From: Tyto alba
Lineage: Eukaryota; Chordata; Aves; Strigiformes; Tytonidae
Length of the DNA stretch: 64,000 bases
Assembly (NCBI RefSeq): GCF_018691265.1
Contig: NW_024881295.1
Coordinates: forward strand, 20,016,243 to 20,080,242
Direction: 5' to 3'
Shown: positions 24,247 through 36,280 of the stretch, piece by piece
Numbering within the stretch: position 1 is the first letter of the stretch
Layout: each line of letters starts with the position of its first letter
Notes under the pieces: generated by a model
Database searches by the model: none
Seen by the model: the letters and a program-made list of their open reading frames with translations, nothing else
Told to the model about the DNA's origin: nothing
Translations under genes and position numbers: made by a program

Positions 24247-24618
24247 CTACGTGTAGCTGAAGGCAGGGACCCCACCCGCAGCAAAGGCTCCCTAGAGATC
24301 CCTCGGCAGCACCGGACACGGGGGCGATTTCTTTTGGAAATCTCCTCTCTGGAAGTTGCTACCTTGGCCTCTCCTCCCCGGGAGGTTCCCTCCGCGGGAG
24401 GGGAGGATCACCATTAGCGAACACCCGCTTTCTCTTGCTCTTTCCTTTTCAGCGAGCGAAGGGCTGAGCGCTTTGTTCTGTGGTTTTATGGGATGGATTT
24501 CTCTCTAACAGCTGTTTAGCACACTGTAAACCACTCGGCTCCCCCGCCCTCCCTCCTCTTGCATGAGCTGGGGGGTCGGGTGGAGGGGATGCATTTTAAA
24601 CGTTTTAAGCTCAGGAGC

Positions 24619-24654
<36 letters not shown>

Positions 24655-25408
24655 CCTCCCTCAGGAGGTGTGTCTACCACGCAGTGCTCCAAAGAGAGGA
24701 GCCGGTAATAACAGATGCTCTGTCAAACTTAAAAGCCTCTGCTTACCACCGAGTGCCATCAAGATGTATCTGCTGAGCTTGATTCAGAGCGGGGCTCCGC
24801 GGGCTCAGGGAGGCAGCGCTGCGCACACGCGTTTCGGGAGGGGGGGGGAATCACTGCTCTCCCCGGGCGGACTGCAGACAAGGCGAGTTTTGGGGGGGTG
24901 GGGGGGGTGGGGGTGTGTCACACCGCGGGGTTTTTAGCACCGGCCTTTTATTTCCACGGGAGAGCACGGCGCGGGGGAGGCGATGCTCCCCCGGCTCGGG
25001 TGGGGTTTGCAAGGCGGAGGATGCCCCTTCCAGCTGCCCGGGCTCTGGCAGCCCTGGGGCCGCACGGCGCTGAGCAGCGTGGCGCTGGGGAGCCCTCTGC
25101 AGCCGGGGAGAGCCGAACCCAGCCCCAGCCCCAGCCCGCAGGTCCCTCCTGCCTTCCACTCCACTCGTGGGAAGCAGCGAGCCGCCTTGCCCCGAAAGCC
25201 GCCACGGAGGGAGGGACAGTGCCGAAGACTGCTGTGTGCTGTCGGGGTGTCGTGTGTCGTCCCCCCCCCCCCCCCCCGGGGCACGGTCGCCAACCCCCTC
25301 CCTGCTCCTCGCTTTGGGAAGGGCTGGCTCCTTCTCGCCGTGATTGAACTCCAATTAAATCTCCGGAAGGCAACGCGTGCAATCAAACACTTCGCGACGT
25401 CGCCGCGA

Positions 25409-25441
25409 GGGGGGGAAAAAAAAAAAAAAAGAGAAAAAACC

Positions 25442-25473
<32 letters not shown>

Positions 25474-25480
25474 GAGAGGA
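25409..25480 (+). repeat. Polypurine tract with G and A homopolymers
   Basis: About 70 bp of almost unbroken purines on the plus strand: a G-run, A15, GAGAAAAAA, CC, then A24 and G9. Mirror-like purine tracts of this kind can form triplex (H-DNA) structures. They are also prone to length error in sequencing. Confidence 0.7.
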
Positions 25481-25760
25481 GGAGGCGGGTATTGTCCCTT
25501 TTGAGGCTGCTGATCGTTTTGATTAATGTTAATGAATGTTAAAATATGTTAAGCACCGAGGTCTCGGAGCGAGCCCGTGGGAGGTGCAGGGGGTGCTCAG
25601 GCTCCGTCTCGCAAAGGGGGGGGGGGGCACCCAGGCTGTGGGGGTGGCTGTCCCCCCCGCCCCTCCGCGTGGCAGGGCCACAGCCTGCTCGTGGCTTGTT
25701 TCCAACCTCCCGGTGCCAAATCTCACCTGAGTTGCCCGGATAACTGTCTCCTAACTCTGC

Positions 25761-27139
25761 TGTGAAGTCCAGGCAAAATTTCCTGCGAGGGCTAGATGTG
25801 AGGTCCCAGCTGCCTCGATGCTCCCGAAGATCTACAAGTGATCCAGCCCTTAAACCCTGTGAAAGTCCTTTCAGGTAGAGAAACGCAGACTCGTGTCACA
25901 CGAGTACCTCCAAACATCAGAGCTTCCCACCTGCAAATTAGCCCTGCCGCCTAAGGCAGGGGAAATACCCACCCCAGGGCTGAGCAGAGTATATCCAGAG
26001 TCCTGCTACCCTCAAGACACATCATCCTCTTGGAGGCAAGTCCACCCCTGAGATCTTTCCAGGAGCGATAGCTAAATGTATGAGAGTGGTGTAGGCAGCT
26101 CCTCTGCCTGGGGCAAGCCCAGGCCGAGAAACGCTTTCTGCAAATCGAAGGGGCTTTGGAGTGGAGAAGAGGGAAGTGGTTGGGCTGTCGGCCCTTCAAG
26201 AAGAGAGATGGGGCAGGGGAGGCAGCAGCTACGGGGTCACCTTCGTTAGGTGCACCCCTCTCTTTCCTTATCACTTCCCCCCTATTACTCTTCAGACAAC
26301 AGATGAGATGGGTTCCCCTCTCCTGCTTCCCACCCCGACAGCCTCTATCCCAAGAGAAAAAGCATCACTCCAGACCACAAATCAATTCCAGTCCAGGAGA
26401 GAAGCAAAGACAAAGCAAACCTAAATATGTTTATTTCTAGATTTTCATGGAACTGGCAAGTTCCCTTAACCAAAGTGAATGCTTCTCAGCCTAGTGACTA
26501 TTAATTAAAGGAGAATGCTTTCCTCCCAAGGAGAATTAACTCTTGTTCACAAAATGTATCTATTTCTCCTAATTTGTTTGTCATTGTGCCAGGGAATCAG
26601 CTTTACATTAATATTTCAGCACAATAATCAGTTAAAACAAAATAAACTAGATTTAGTGTAACAACATATTTCACAGTGCACAGAGACTCTGATGACTCTA
26701 AAAGCAAGACCTCTTTCTCCCTTTCTTCTCCTATACACCACTTTAGAGTTACAGCTCTCCTGGAATGGTGGGAAGAAGAAGGGGGAGGAAAAAAAAAAAT
26801 AAGGAAAGTAACCATAAATAAAAAGGAAAGAGTTGTGGGGAAAGATGGGGAAGAGGTAGCTGGGAAAAAAAAAAAAAAAAAAAAAAACCACAACCCAAAC
26901 ACAAAAAAAACGGTTCTGATGCGCAAATTGTAGCTAAAGACTTCTGATGAGGAAGAGGGGAGTGTCTGATGAGGAAGAGGGGAGAGTGTGTTGAGAGATA
27001 ACAAGAACCAGTAATTTCTATTCAGCAAAGCCACCAAATCAGAGAGCAGTGCTGATCTTATTGGAGGAGAGCCTTCAACAGCAACTAATCCTGTCATATT
27101 GAAAGAAAATTGTAAATGTTCTCTGCAGAAATTGCCTGC
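25761..27139. other. Less GC-rich gap between CpG islands
   Basis: No exon recognised. It holds a purine-rich tract (26760-26935) with A23 at 26865-26887, and a 22-bp tandem duplication (26943-26986). Otherwise unique. Confidence 0.5.
26943..26986 (+). repeat. 22-bp tandem duplication
   Basis: TCTGATGAGGAAGAGGGGAG is followed by TG, and the 20-mer then begins again at 26965. The copies are identical over their first 20 bp, which points to a recent slippage event. Confidence 0.85.
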
Positions 27140-27729
27140 CCATTGCAGCTAATCGAGCCCACTTCGCGCTCACGCCCCCCCCCACGCCCCCCCCGCAGGC
27201 GGGCAGCGGAGCGGACCCACAGCCGCAGCACCCCAGCAAGGACACTCACCCCCCCACGCTCACCTAGGCACCCCGCTTCCCTCCCTCCCCGCCACCCCCA
27301 CGAAGGTGGCAGTTTGCTCTCATTTCCTCGGAACCGCCGGGGGGAAATATGAATTATTACCAGCTTACTTGCGAGTCCCCGCTTCCGCTATTTTTAATTT
27401 CTCCAGTTTTGTCTGAGCTCGTTAAGCCAGGTTTGATAGCATCATTGCTCTAAATATTTATTTATTTATTTTAAGCTCAGTTTGGCTGAACCGAAGCCGA
27501 GACTCCCCAGAGCCACGGAGGGTGTGAGCGTGTCTGTGTGTGCCTGTGCGGGAGGGAGGGGGGGGGGGGGGGGGGGGGGGGGAAGAGATAAAAAAACTCC
27601 ATCAGCCCGGACAATGCCACACCTCGTTTAACGCTTCCAAACTGTTATTCTTCCACACACCCCCACCCCCCCCACACCACCACCCGCCTCCCTCGTCACG
27701 GTACTAAGTAATCTCTCTTTCCCCGGCCC

Positions 27730-27845
27730 CCCCGCCCTCCCCGTGGCAGATACGGAACGGAGCGATAAAGCGGCGGCGGCGGGGACCGCTCCGCAGCCGC
27801 CGCTCGCAACGGGATGGGATGCAACTTCTGCTGACTGGACCACAG
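27730..27845 (+). other. Candidate 5' untranslated exon ending at a splice donor
   Basis: A GC-rich stretch with a GGC run ends in GGACCACAG followed by GTAGGAAAG (GT at 27846-27847). This is close to the consensus CAG|GTRAGT donor. The only nearby ATG frames close within a few codons (M-G-C-N-F-C-stop), so it would be noncoding or leader exon sequence. The start is arbitrary, and no acceptor can be paired with it from this window. Confidence 0.3.
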
Positions 27846-27902
27846 GTAGGAAAGCTTTGGTTTTTACTGACGTTTACTTGCTCCTATAATTTCCTTTTTC
27901 TT

Positions 27903-27904
<2 letters not shown>

Positions 27905-27935
<31 letters not shown>

Positions 27936-27961
27936 CCCCCCCCCCCCCCCCCCCCCCCCCC
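27905..27961 (+). repeat. T29-AT-C26 double homopolymer
   Basis: Twenty-nine T, then AT, then twenty-six C. The C tract can adopt an i-motif (G-quadruplex on the other strand), and both runs are slippage-prone, so the lengths are provisional. It lies about 60 bp downstream of the candidate splice donor. Confidence 0.9.
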
Positions 27962-29183
27962 GCCGCTTCTTCTTTCTCGTCCTCTCCGCCCCTTCTTCGC
28001 CGCACCTAAGATTTCCGTCCGCTGTCTGTCATAGCAAAGCAAAGCTCCCGCCAAGAAAATAATGTCCAAGAAAACGAGCTTACGTTTTGCTTCCTGGTAG
28101 AATGAGCAGAACGTAGGGAAACTTTTGCTAAAAGTGTCCTTAGCGGTGCGGGTCACCGAGGGGGAAAGGCAGCGAGAGAAGAGAAGGCAAAGCGGTTGCC
28201 CCCCAGCACAGAGCCTTCCTCTGTTGAGTTACAGTTGCGATATTAATCCCAGAATCGAGCCTAGCAAGGTATAGCGGGGAAGGAGAGACGCAGTAGCCTG
28301 ATTTAGAGAAATCTTCACATTTTCCAATCCCTGCCCAGGGGTTTTTTATAGAGATGCTGCATTCCGACACCGGGAAGTCTCCCGGACTGCCCTTCCCAAA
28401 TCCCGCTGTGACATGTTTGTTGACGACTCCTGCAAAATATCACCGGGAGCGGAGCCGTCCCCGGGGAGCGGAGCCCGCCGGGGGAGACGGGGCGAGGGGC
28501 ATCCCTGCCCCGCCGGGGACCCCGCAGGGACGCGGGGTACAAGGGGAGGAGGGGGCTTTCGCTGTCTCAGTGCGGTCCCTCGCCCCCCAGCATCCCTCCC
28601 CGGGGAGCGTGCTCTTTGCCGGGGCTCAGCGCCCGTCCCCGCTGCCTCAGGTCCTACCTCGGGGAAGGGGAGTGCGGGCGCGGGGCGCCGCCGGAGGAAT
28701 AGAGGTTTCCCCGGTTCATTTGCGCCCCCGTTTCCCTGGCTCGGTGCCCCTGGGGTCCGGTTCTCGGTGCGGTCAGGGAGAGGGGTGCAGCGGGGGGAGG
28801 ATGCTCCGGGGCCGGCTCGCCCCGCACCCCCGGCCCGCCCGAGCCCCGGCAAGGCTGAGCCGGTCCCGGCCGTGCCTCCGGGCTCCTTCTCCTTTGGCTC
28901 CTGCCGCCTCCCCGGAGTGCTTGCGGTCAGAAGGAGCGAGCTGATGCCTTGAAGGGAAGCCTAGATCAAGCTGTGGGAGAAAAACTGCCTCCCAGAAACG
29001 GCTCTTGGGCACCGAGGTCCTGGTGGCCCTCCAGATTCCAGCCGTTTCGGAGGCGGCTTTGGAGGGGCGAAGTGTTTTCCGGGTCGCTTGCATTTTTTTT
29101 TTTTTTTTTTTTTTATTTTTTTTTCTTTCGGGCAAAAGTCGAGCCCGGCCACCTCTCTGGCTAGGGCCGTTCCTCTTCGCGTT

Positions 29184-29184
<1 letters not shown>

Positions 29185-29214
<30 letters not shown>
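29185..29214 (+). repeat. C30 homopolymer
   Basis: Thirty consecutive C in the CpG island, about 60 bp downstream of a T22-A-T9 run. The minus strand is G30, a strong quadruplex candidate. The length is uncertain in any assembly. Confidence 0.9.
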
Positions 29215-29215
<1 letters not shown>

Positions 29216-29460
29216 CTCTGTGCCCCTCGCCGCCTTCCCCGCGGCTGCCCAGGTGCCAGGGTGATGCCCTCCGGGGGAGCAGGCAGGCTGGAAGCTGCAA
29301 AGCCGGCTTCTCCCCCTTCCCCTGGTCTCCCCTCAAGGCAGCTGGGCCGGGGGGTGCTCCTGGGGGGCGACTCGGCCCACCACCAGCTCCCGGGGGGGGC
29401 TTCCAGGGCTTGTAACTCATTCCCACGGGCCTAGGGGTGAGCCCTTACCCCTCCGCTGAG

Positions 29461-32400
29461 GAAAGGACAAGGGACTCTTCCTCCCTCCCCTGTAAGACTG
29501 CTTTTTCCTACTATTTTCACGTGCTAAAGTTCCTTTAGGGCAAGGAGAGGTAGCTTTTTATTTTCAAGTGGAAGAGGACACTGAGGAGGGTTAATTCTTG
29601 TTGCAAATCTAGCCAGAATAACATAGCTCCCCATTTTTACGTGTCAACCAATGTGTTTGCACGCATTAGCTTGACCCTATCCCTTAAAGAAGATCTTCCC
29701 TTTGCAAAAAGGAAAACAACAAGGGGGAAAAAAAAAAAAAAAAATGGGCCATCCTGTGCTTAACATCCTGCTCATGAAGTTTCAGGGATTAAAAAAAAAA
29801 AGGGGAAAAAAAAAAAAAAAAAAACAACCCCCCAAAAAAGTCTGACAATGAAGAAGGTAAATATGGGAGATCAGAAGTATTCACACTGTCTGCTTTTATG
29901 GTATTGCATCGCCTGCAATCACAGCCCCTGTCTAAATACACACCAGCCTTGATCATATGGTTTATGACACCAGCCGCTCTCGGTGACTCATCTATAAACC
30001 GCAGTTAAGCTACACAGCGTATACTCCCCCTCTCCTTTAGGCTCTTTTTGGTTATAACTTTGGCCAAACTTCCCTTCTGCAGCACCCTTGGACTGCAGAA
30101 GCAGCCCTGGTTTGCATCAGGAGAGCGAGAAGTGCAGCGGGCTCGCTGACTTGGCGAGCTTGTGCCCCGCTGAGCTGCCCTCTCTTGCTCCTGGCCGCGG
30201 CGCTCCGCGATTCCTGCATTGCAGTCTGCTCAGGAAAGGGGCCCAGTACGTGGCGAGGGTTGTCTAGGATGTCCCCAAGTTGCAGTGGACAGAGGGCAAA
30301 ATAATAAAAAGGAGAGCTCACGCTCTCCTCCCATCCAAACCCAAGGTTCTAAATAATATCCTTCACCCCAAAATGGTAACTCTGCGCCTGGGCAGGGCTT
30401 GGGGAGGTCTGGACCATGCATGGTCGGGAGTGTCCTGAGGAGGTAGAAGGAGCAGCAGCCGTGTGGTGCTTGCTGTGCCATCACCCAGGAGACAGACCAA
30501 GACACAGGAAGGGGGAAACCAAGGCCATCAGTGGAAAGTAGCTTCTGTGAACAAAAACATAATTTTTTGCCTGGGTGTTCAGTCCCCCGCCCCCCTGTCG
30601 TTTTGATTGCCACCTCTGGGCTGACTCCTTGTGTGTGTTTCATGGCTCTCAGTTGCTTTAAGTGCTCGGGTCTTTCAGTCCATTCGGTGTCTAATTCAAT
30701 AGTCTTTCGAGGACATCTACTCTGAATTTCCCCACTGTTGTTGATACAGTCTCAGACGGCTACTCTGTCCCGCTTCACTCCTATAACTCACTCGCCCGTT
30801 CATCCAGACTTTCTCTTCTCCACTAATATCATGACCTACATGCAAAAGACTTATTTTCTGGTCCTGTTTCCATAGCAATGCAGCATGGGGAATGCAGGCA
30901 GACCAGTAATAATGAAGCAGATTCCCTTTCTGTGAAATCAAGACCTCTTTGAAAGTTGAGTTCAATTTAAAGGAAAGTAGGGATCTGCAGAGAGTTGGAT
31001 TTCCAGCCCAAAGCCCAGGTCTCCGCGCCCTCTAGTGCCAGAGGCAGGCGAGGGAGAGCATCCCCAGGCACAGAGGATGCGAGGCTTCATAGCGAATTAT
31101 AGGGGAGGGAGAGAAACAAGTGGTATGAGATAAGGACTTTCCTCCCAGTGTCTGTTTCCAACCAGCTCTTCCCTCTTTTAAATGCCAATTTAAAAAAAAA
31201 AAAAAAAAACAAAAAAAAACACAAAACAAAACAAAACCAAAAAACCCCCAACCAAACAAACAAAAAAAAAAACCCACCAACAACAACAAATCCTCAGATG
31301 GGGCTCAGCTGATCCTGGTTCAGTCACCCAGAGGTTAACACTGCAGGTCCTGTGGGGTGGGTTAAACTACAGAGGAACAGGTAGGAAGAAATTAGAACTG
31401 GGAAGCCCAGTCTGTATCTCACGATTTCTTCACAAATTTTGGATCTCTCTGGCTTTGAGCTTCTGAGCTTGCAGCAACTTGCAGCTAATTCTCAAAGATT
31501 TGAAGTCACAGAAGAGGATTATCCACTTGTGAAAATGCTGCCCCGACCTTCCGTGGGCTCTTTGGGTAGGTGGACAACAGTAATCAGTCTAAGGAAAGAC
31601 GAAGGGGCTTAGATCCAGCTCGTATGAATGGCAGGGATAACTTTTTCACAAATGCTTGTAGCCTTAAATTTTAAAAAGCTTAAATTGTATGGTAGCATTT
31701 CAAGCTCTGTTAAATCGAAGCCTGGATTCCCGTCTCTGAGAACCAGGCTGCACAAAGGACCGAGCACTGAGAACTGCTCTAACTAAATGAGGCAATTAGC
31801 ACGTTCCCCACACACCACCCTACCCATCTTTTCCAGTTCCTGTATTTTGGCAAGGAGAGCTTTTGGCTTTGCCAGGGTCTCCACGGCTTTTCCCAAGTTG
31901 GAGCTGCCCAAAAGATGCGGAGTGACCTGCTTGTCCTCATCCCACCAGCTGAACGCCAACCGCCTGTGCCTAGCAGGTTGCGTTTCCTAGCCCTCCGTAC
32001 CAAGCGGAGTAGGGATCTCTTGCTGATTTATCCCACTGCCCTCCTACATCTCCCCGATACAAGTGGGCAGAATTAAAAGACGAGGCCACCCCTGGAGATG
32101 TATTAAGCGGCTGCATCCCTTTCCCATGGGCCCTGAGCTCGTTTCGATGTAAAAATGCTTTAGGCTGTGGAGTTGCCTGTCATTTTGGACCATCTCTCCT
32201 ACCTTTAAAGCTGTGTCATTACCTATAGCTGACACCCCCTATTCCCTGTAGAGAGAGATACGTATCAGCAGGTGTTCCAGAGAGACATCTCATATAACAT
32301 GATTTTAAGTCCCAAGAGGATGGGACAGGGTGAAATGAGTTTTATATCATTTCCATCAAGCGCTTCCTAAAGAATGCTTGCCAGTGAGACTAAGATATGC

Positions 32401-33685
32401 AGTGGGATTTCTGTAGTTCATATGCTTCATGTATTAATTTTTAGAAGTATGATAAAGATAAAATGAAACAGACCGTCCTTTAGGGTCAGCTGCTTTGCTG
32501 AGAGCATTCTGCATGTTTTCCTTTTTACAAGATGATCTTCTGATTCCTGTATTTTCCAGTATGTTTTCTGACTCCATGGACTAGATTCTGATCTCAATTA
32601 CGTTCTCTCAAATCAGGAGTGACTCTACTGAATTTAATTACTTCTGGTTTATTCTAGTGCAACTGAGCTCAGAATTTGACTTTCACAGAAACACAGTAAC
32701 TGTTGTAATTAGAATATGCCAGTGTTTTGACAACTGTTCCTTGAACATCTCTGTTTTGTCAGCCTCTGCCAAAAGGGAAATGCAATGTGATAATGGGCAT
32801 TGGGAATATTATGGGGCACCTCTGACAGTGATGGCAATAAAGATCTCTCTGAGCGGCCACAGCACAAATAGGTGAGAAATTCTGTAAAACACCATCTCCC
32901 AGGGTTTCCTCAAGCTTTTAGAAAAGCTCTGAGTAAACTGTGGGCAGGTGTGGGGTTTTTTAGTTTTTTTTTTTGTTGTTGTTGTTTTGTTGTGGGGTTT
33001 TTTTGTGGTTTTTTTTTGTTTTTTTTTTTTTTTTTTTTGATAAAGGGTTGGAACGAGACAAAAAATACCTTCATAGATCTTTCTTCTGAGTCATTGTGAA
33101 AATTAATGTTGGAAACCAAGGAGATAAAATAAACCTAGTCATTTAAATGAACTCACTTGCTCAGTAATTTCCCTGGTTGGGATTTTCAGGTAGTATGAGT
33201 ATGTAAAGCTCTCTTGATCTCACTGGAGATAGGATGGCCTGCAAACTCTGAGGATCAGACCCTTCATTTTTGTAATCCATTCCAGCATGGAAGAATTAAA
33301 AATTAACATAATCTGTCCATGGGAAACAATACGTTTCTGGTACGGCCCATAGTATTTTCATAGATTCCTGAGGAATCTTCTCTTGGCTTTGAAATGAATT
33401 AATGATGTCTATTCTATACTCATCTATTTCATATTTAGTCAATCAGAAAGCAGAGTGGTCATATATTGAAAGTGATTCACAGATTTATTCATAAATAATG
33501 GCAACAAGCTCATTCCAGTATGATTTCTGAGGTTTTTTAGTGCAAGCTGGTGACCAATGATTTATTCATTAAAATATTCATACATCTCAAAAGTTTCATG
33601 ACCGTTAGCGTGAATAATTAACGGAAATTGCGTTATTCGTTATCGTAACTCATTATTTTCCTATTCAAAAAGGCATCAGTCATCC
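29461..33685. other. Unique DNA right of the CpG block
   Basis: No coding exon recognised. Simple tracts include A17 (29728-29744), A11-G4-A19 (29791-29824), A18 followed by CAAA repeats (31192-31290) and a T/G-rich tract ending in T20 (32959-33038). A TGACTCA AP-1 type site sits near 29983. The rest is ordinary. Confidence 0.5.
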
Positions 33686-33689
33686 AGTT

Positions 33690-36260
33690 AAAGAACATTA
33701 GAACATAATAATTGCAACATTGGATCAGGCAGGTGTTTTGTCTTGTCCAGTATAGTGTCTCTATCAGTGTCCCTTACCACATGCTTCAGAAGCAGGTGCA
33801 GGGAATGCTGCCTCGGATACATGCACTGCCCTCAAGTAAAGTGTTTTCATACGGACCAGCCTGTGTTTGCTTGCTGCCTGGAGACCATTTCCAAAAGAAA
33901 ACAGATATCCACCTTCCTCACTAAATGGAAACCTCTAGCAATTCTAGACAAACTGCAGATATACTCACTGCCCAGATAAGCAGCTAATCCGGTTTTGCCT
34001 CCCAATAAGTTCACTACCTTAGCGGTAGCGTGTAGCAGTGAGTTCAGTAGGTTAATTACTTATTTTCTTGTGAAAACCACACTCCAGGCAACCTTTGATC
34101 TATTTAAATTGGTTGACTTTCAGTGTTATTGCTACCTCTCTGTTATATGATGTGAAAAGACCAAGAGGAGCACCCAGTTCATTGTAGAGGTGCCATTCAT
34201 TTACTCAGCCATGAGCCCTCTTGTTCTTTTCTTCTCTCAGTTAGACAGTCCCCAGGGTTCCCAGTCACTTTGCGTGTCTTAAAATCTATTAATTCTCCCA
34301 TCTCCTTTTTTGGTGACGGTTTGACCAATCTAGACAGTGTTTTCCAGGTGAAGACTACTGGCTTATACGAAAAAAATGTTTTCACTTTAACGCATTTTAC
34401 TTATTCTGTGCACTAATGAAAATTTTGTTTTGTTTGGGGGGTTTGGAGGGTTTTTTTTTGACTGCTGCTGTAATTGAGCAGAATTTTCAACTGGGTTGTC
34501 CACAGTGATACCAATATCTTTCCTTGAGTGGTCACAGCTGGCTTAGAATCTAATCAGATTTCTGAGTATTTCACTCCACTTGTGATTGTCTTGCATTGGC
34601 CAACACTTATTTCCATTTGCGATCTGAATGCTAGGTTCACCCAACTTAATTAGCATACTCTGAAATACTTTGAACCTTATTCCCTTTTTCTAATCAAAAT
34701 AATTTGAGTAAAGAAATTATACATGGTGTAGAATCTTGGACAACGTAGCCTTTAATATTTTACAGTGAAAAATGATCATCCATGTGTAGTTCCTGCTTTC
34801 TCTCTCTTAAACAGTTTCCAACTGGTAAAAATACGCTACTTATTCTATAATGACTTAAATTCCTCACAGGAAATTTGTCAAAGAATTTAAGAAGATATAT
34901 AAATACCTATATATGTACACTTATCACATTGTTTTTCTTGGTCTATTAGATTGATGCTTCAAAGGCAACATTTCTTTGAAAAATGATTTTTCTCTCTCTC
35001 TCTCTCCTATATGTAATTCTAATTTTTGTAATTTTCAATCAATTTACCTGAAAGTGAAATAAGACTTTTCAGTATATAATACCTAAGATCAATCCAGTGA
35101 GTGTCCTAAAGATAGGTATGCTAGCTGCTATACTCCAGTCCTTCTGTAGCATATCTGACTTCAGCAACAGCTTGCGTATTTTTGTTATCAGCGGAGCCAC
35201 TTTGTTTTCAAATGCTTTCCAAACCCTTGCATGTATAACCATGAGGTCCTTGTGACATGATGCTATTTAATTTATCAGTTTGTTCCAGTGTTACCCCTTT
35301 CAGCATTTCACATTCTGACAGCTCATATCCTTTCTTGTCTTGAAAAAAATGGGTCTAGCACGGACATTGGCACAGCATCATTTGCAGGGAAGGTTTACCC
35401 AAATTAATCATTAAGAAGCTCTGCAAAGTCCTTTTGCTCATTAATTATTCCCATTACCTCCTAGAGGTGCAGCAGATCCCACTGGTTCCCTCCTAAACTG
35501 GGTGAATTTAAGACCTTTCAGAAATATCCTGCAGTTCCACTCTGCCTCCCTCCTCCAAGCTCCTGTCAGTTAATTCATCCTCGGCCCTCTTCATTTATAG
35601 CTGACATTTTGTTTGTGTTTTATTATAATCTCCCTCCCTTAGCCAGGGCCTTCATCAGAGCTGAAGTGTCATTGCCTGAAAGCTGGTTGCTTGGCTCAAA
35701 CAACCTCTTGGACCTTAACATTTCACAATACCTTTTTTTTTTTTTTTTTTCAGCCCTATCTTGCCTTTCAGTTTGCTTTCTGCATGACTTCACTGAATCA
35801 GAAACTCTCTGTTAATATACCTGTTGTTTTGAATCTGTGTATTTTACTTTTATTTTCTTTCATTCTTTCCTTTTGTATTTTTCCCCTATTTTCTGTCTAC
35901 CTCCAGTACTTTTTAAGCAGTTCGCTAATTATTATCAGTTTTCACCTCACGCTCTTAATGTAGTAATAAGTTCATTACTATTCAGTGGTTTGACTGTATC
36001 GTTTTTTCAGCTACTTAAGACTAAGTTAAGAACACATACTGTTATGTTCTCCGGTTATTCTAGAAATCACCTAGAAATTGGGGGGGGGTTTAACCCATTT
36101 GTACCAGTCAACCTACCAATGTACAGGTGGCTGAAGTAACCCATAATTACTATTTTATTAGACTTACATGCCACTTTGATTTCTCTCCATATAACCCACT
36201 GAATATCTTGGATATTTCCTGGACCAAGTATGCTAATGTTTTGTGCAAACATCAGGATTT
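33690..36260 (-). mobile_element. Ancient CR1/L3-like LINE relic, long
   Basis: Several well-separated blocks match, in order and in reverse complement, the amniote-ancestral CR1 type known from turtles and crocodilians. A 3' part lies at 33690-33800 (AGAACATAATAATTGC, TTGTCCAGTATAGTGTCTC). A later block lies at 34500-34600 (ATACCAATATCTTTCCTTGAG). The next lies at 34740-34900 (AGTGAAAAATGATCATCCATG). Further blocks are ATGCTAGCTGCTATACTCCAG near 35117, TTTATCAGTTTGTTCCAGTG near 35273, and ATAACCCACTGAATATCTTGG near 36191. Stops and indels are everywhere, so it encodes nothing. About 2.5 kb of one element seems preserved, unusually long for such an old copy. Matches were made from memory. Confidence 0.7.
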
Positions 36261-36280
36261 AATTCAAGAAGAATATTTTT

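Larger units (their letters stand above)
23881..25760. other. CpG-rich island, left part
   Basis: Dense in CG dinucleotides and G/C runs, in sharp contrast to the AT-rich flanks. It contains a GC box (GGGGCGGGG near 23952), a TATA box (24213-24219), T33 (24622-24654), C17 (25261-25277) and a polypurine tract (about 25409-25480). Long overlapping frames on both strands reflect a lack of stop codons in GC-rich DNA. None resembles a known protein. The most likely role is a promoter or 5' region of an unidentified gene. Confidence 0.75.
27140..29460. other. CpG-rich island, right part
   Basis: A second dense CpG block with many GC boxes and extreme homopolymers: G25 (27558-27582), T29-AT-C26 (27905-27961), T22-A-T9 (29093-29124) and C30 (29185-29214). 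A GGC trinucleotide run lies near 27770. Frames of 130-217 residues on both strands at 28.3-29.4 kb are low-complexity Pro/Gly/Arg/Ala readings with no domain. An AT-rich island, TAAATATTTATTTATTTATT near 27453, sits inside it. It probably marks the 5' end of an unidentified transcript. Confidence 0.75.

Noticed and set aside
24851..25504. Frames of 144-173 residues on both strands in the CpG island
   Set aside because: Overlapping frames are open on both strands at once, as expected from few stops in GC-rich DNA. Composition is Pro/Gly/Arg-rich with no domain.
28346..29426. Frames of 136-217 residues, the longest in the window
   Set aside because: They read through T, A, C and G homopolymers (poly-Phe, poly-Lys, poly-Pro, poly-Gly) and have no recognisable fold or start context.
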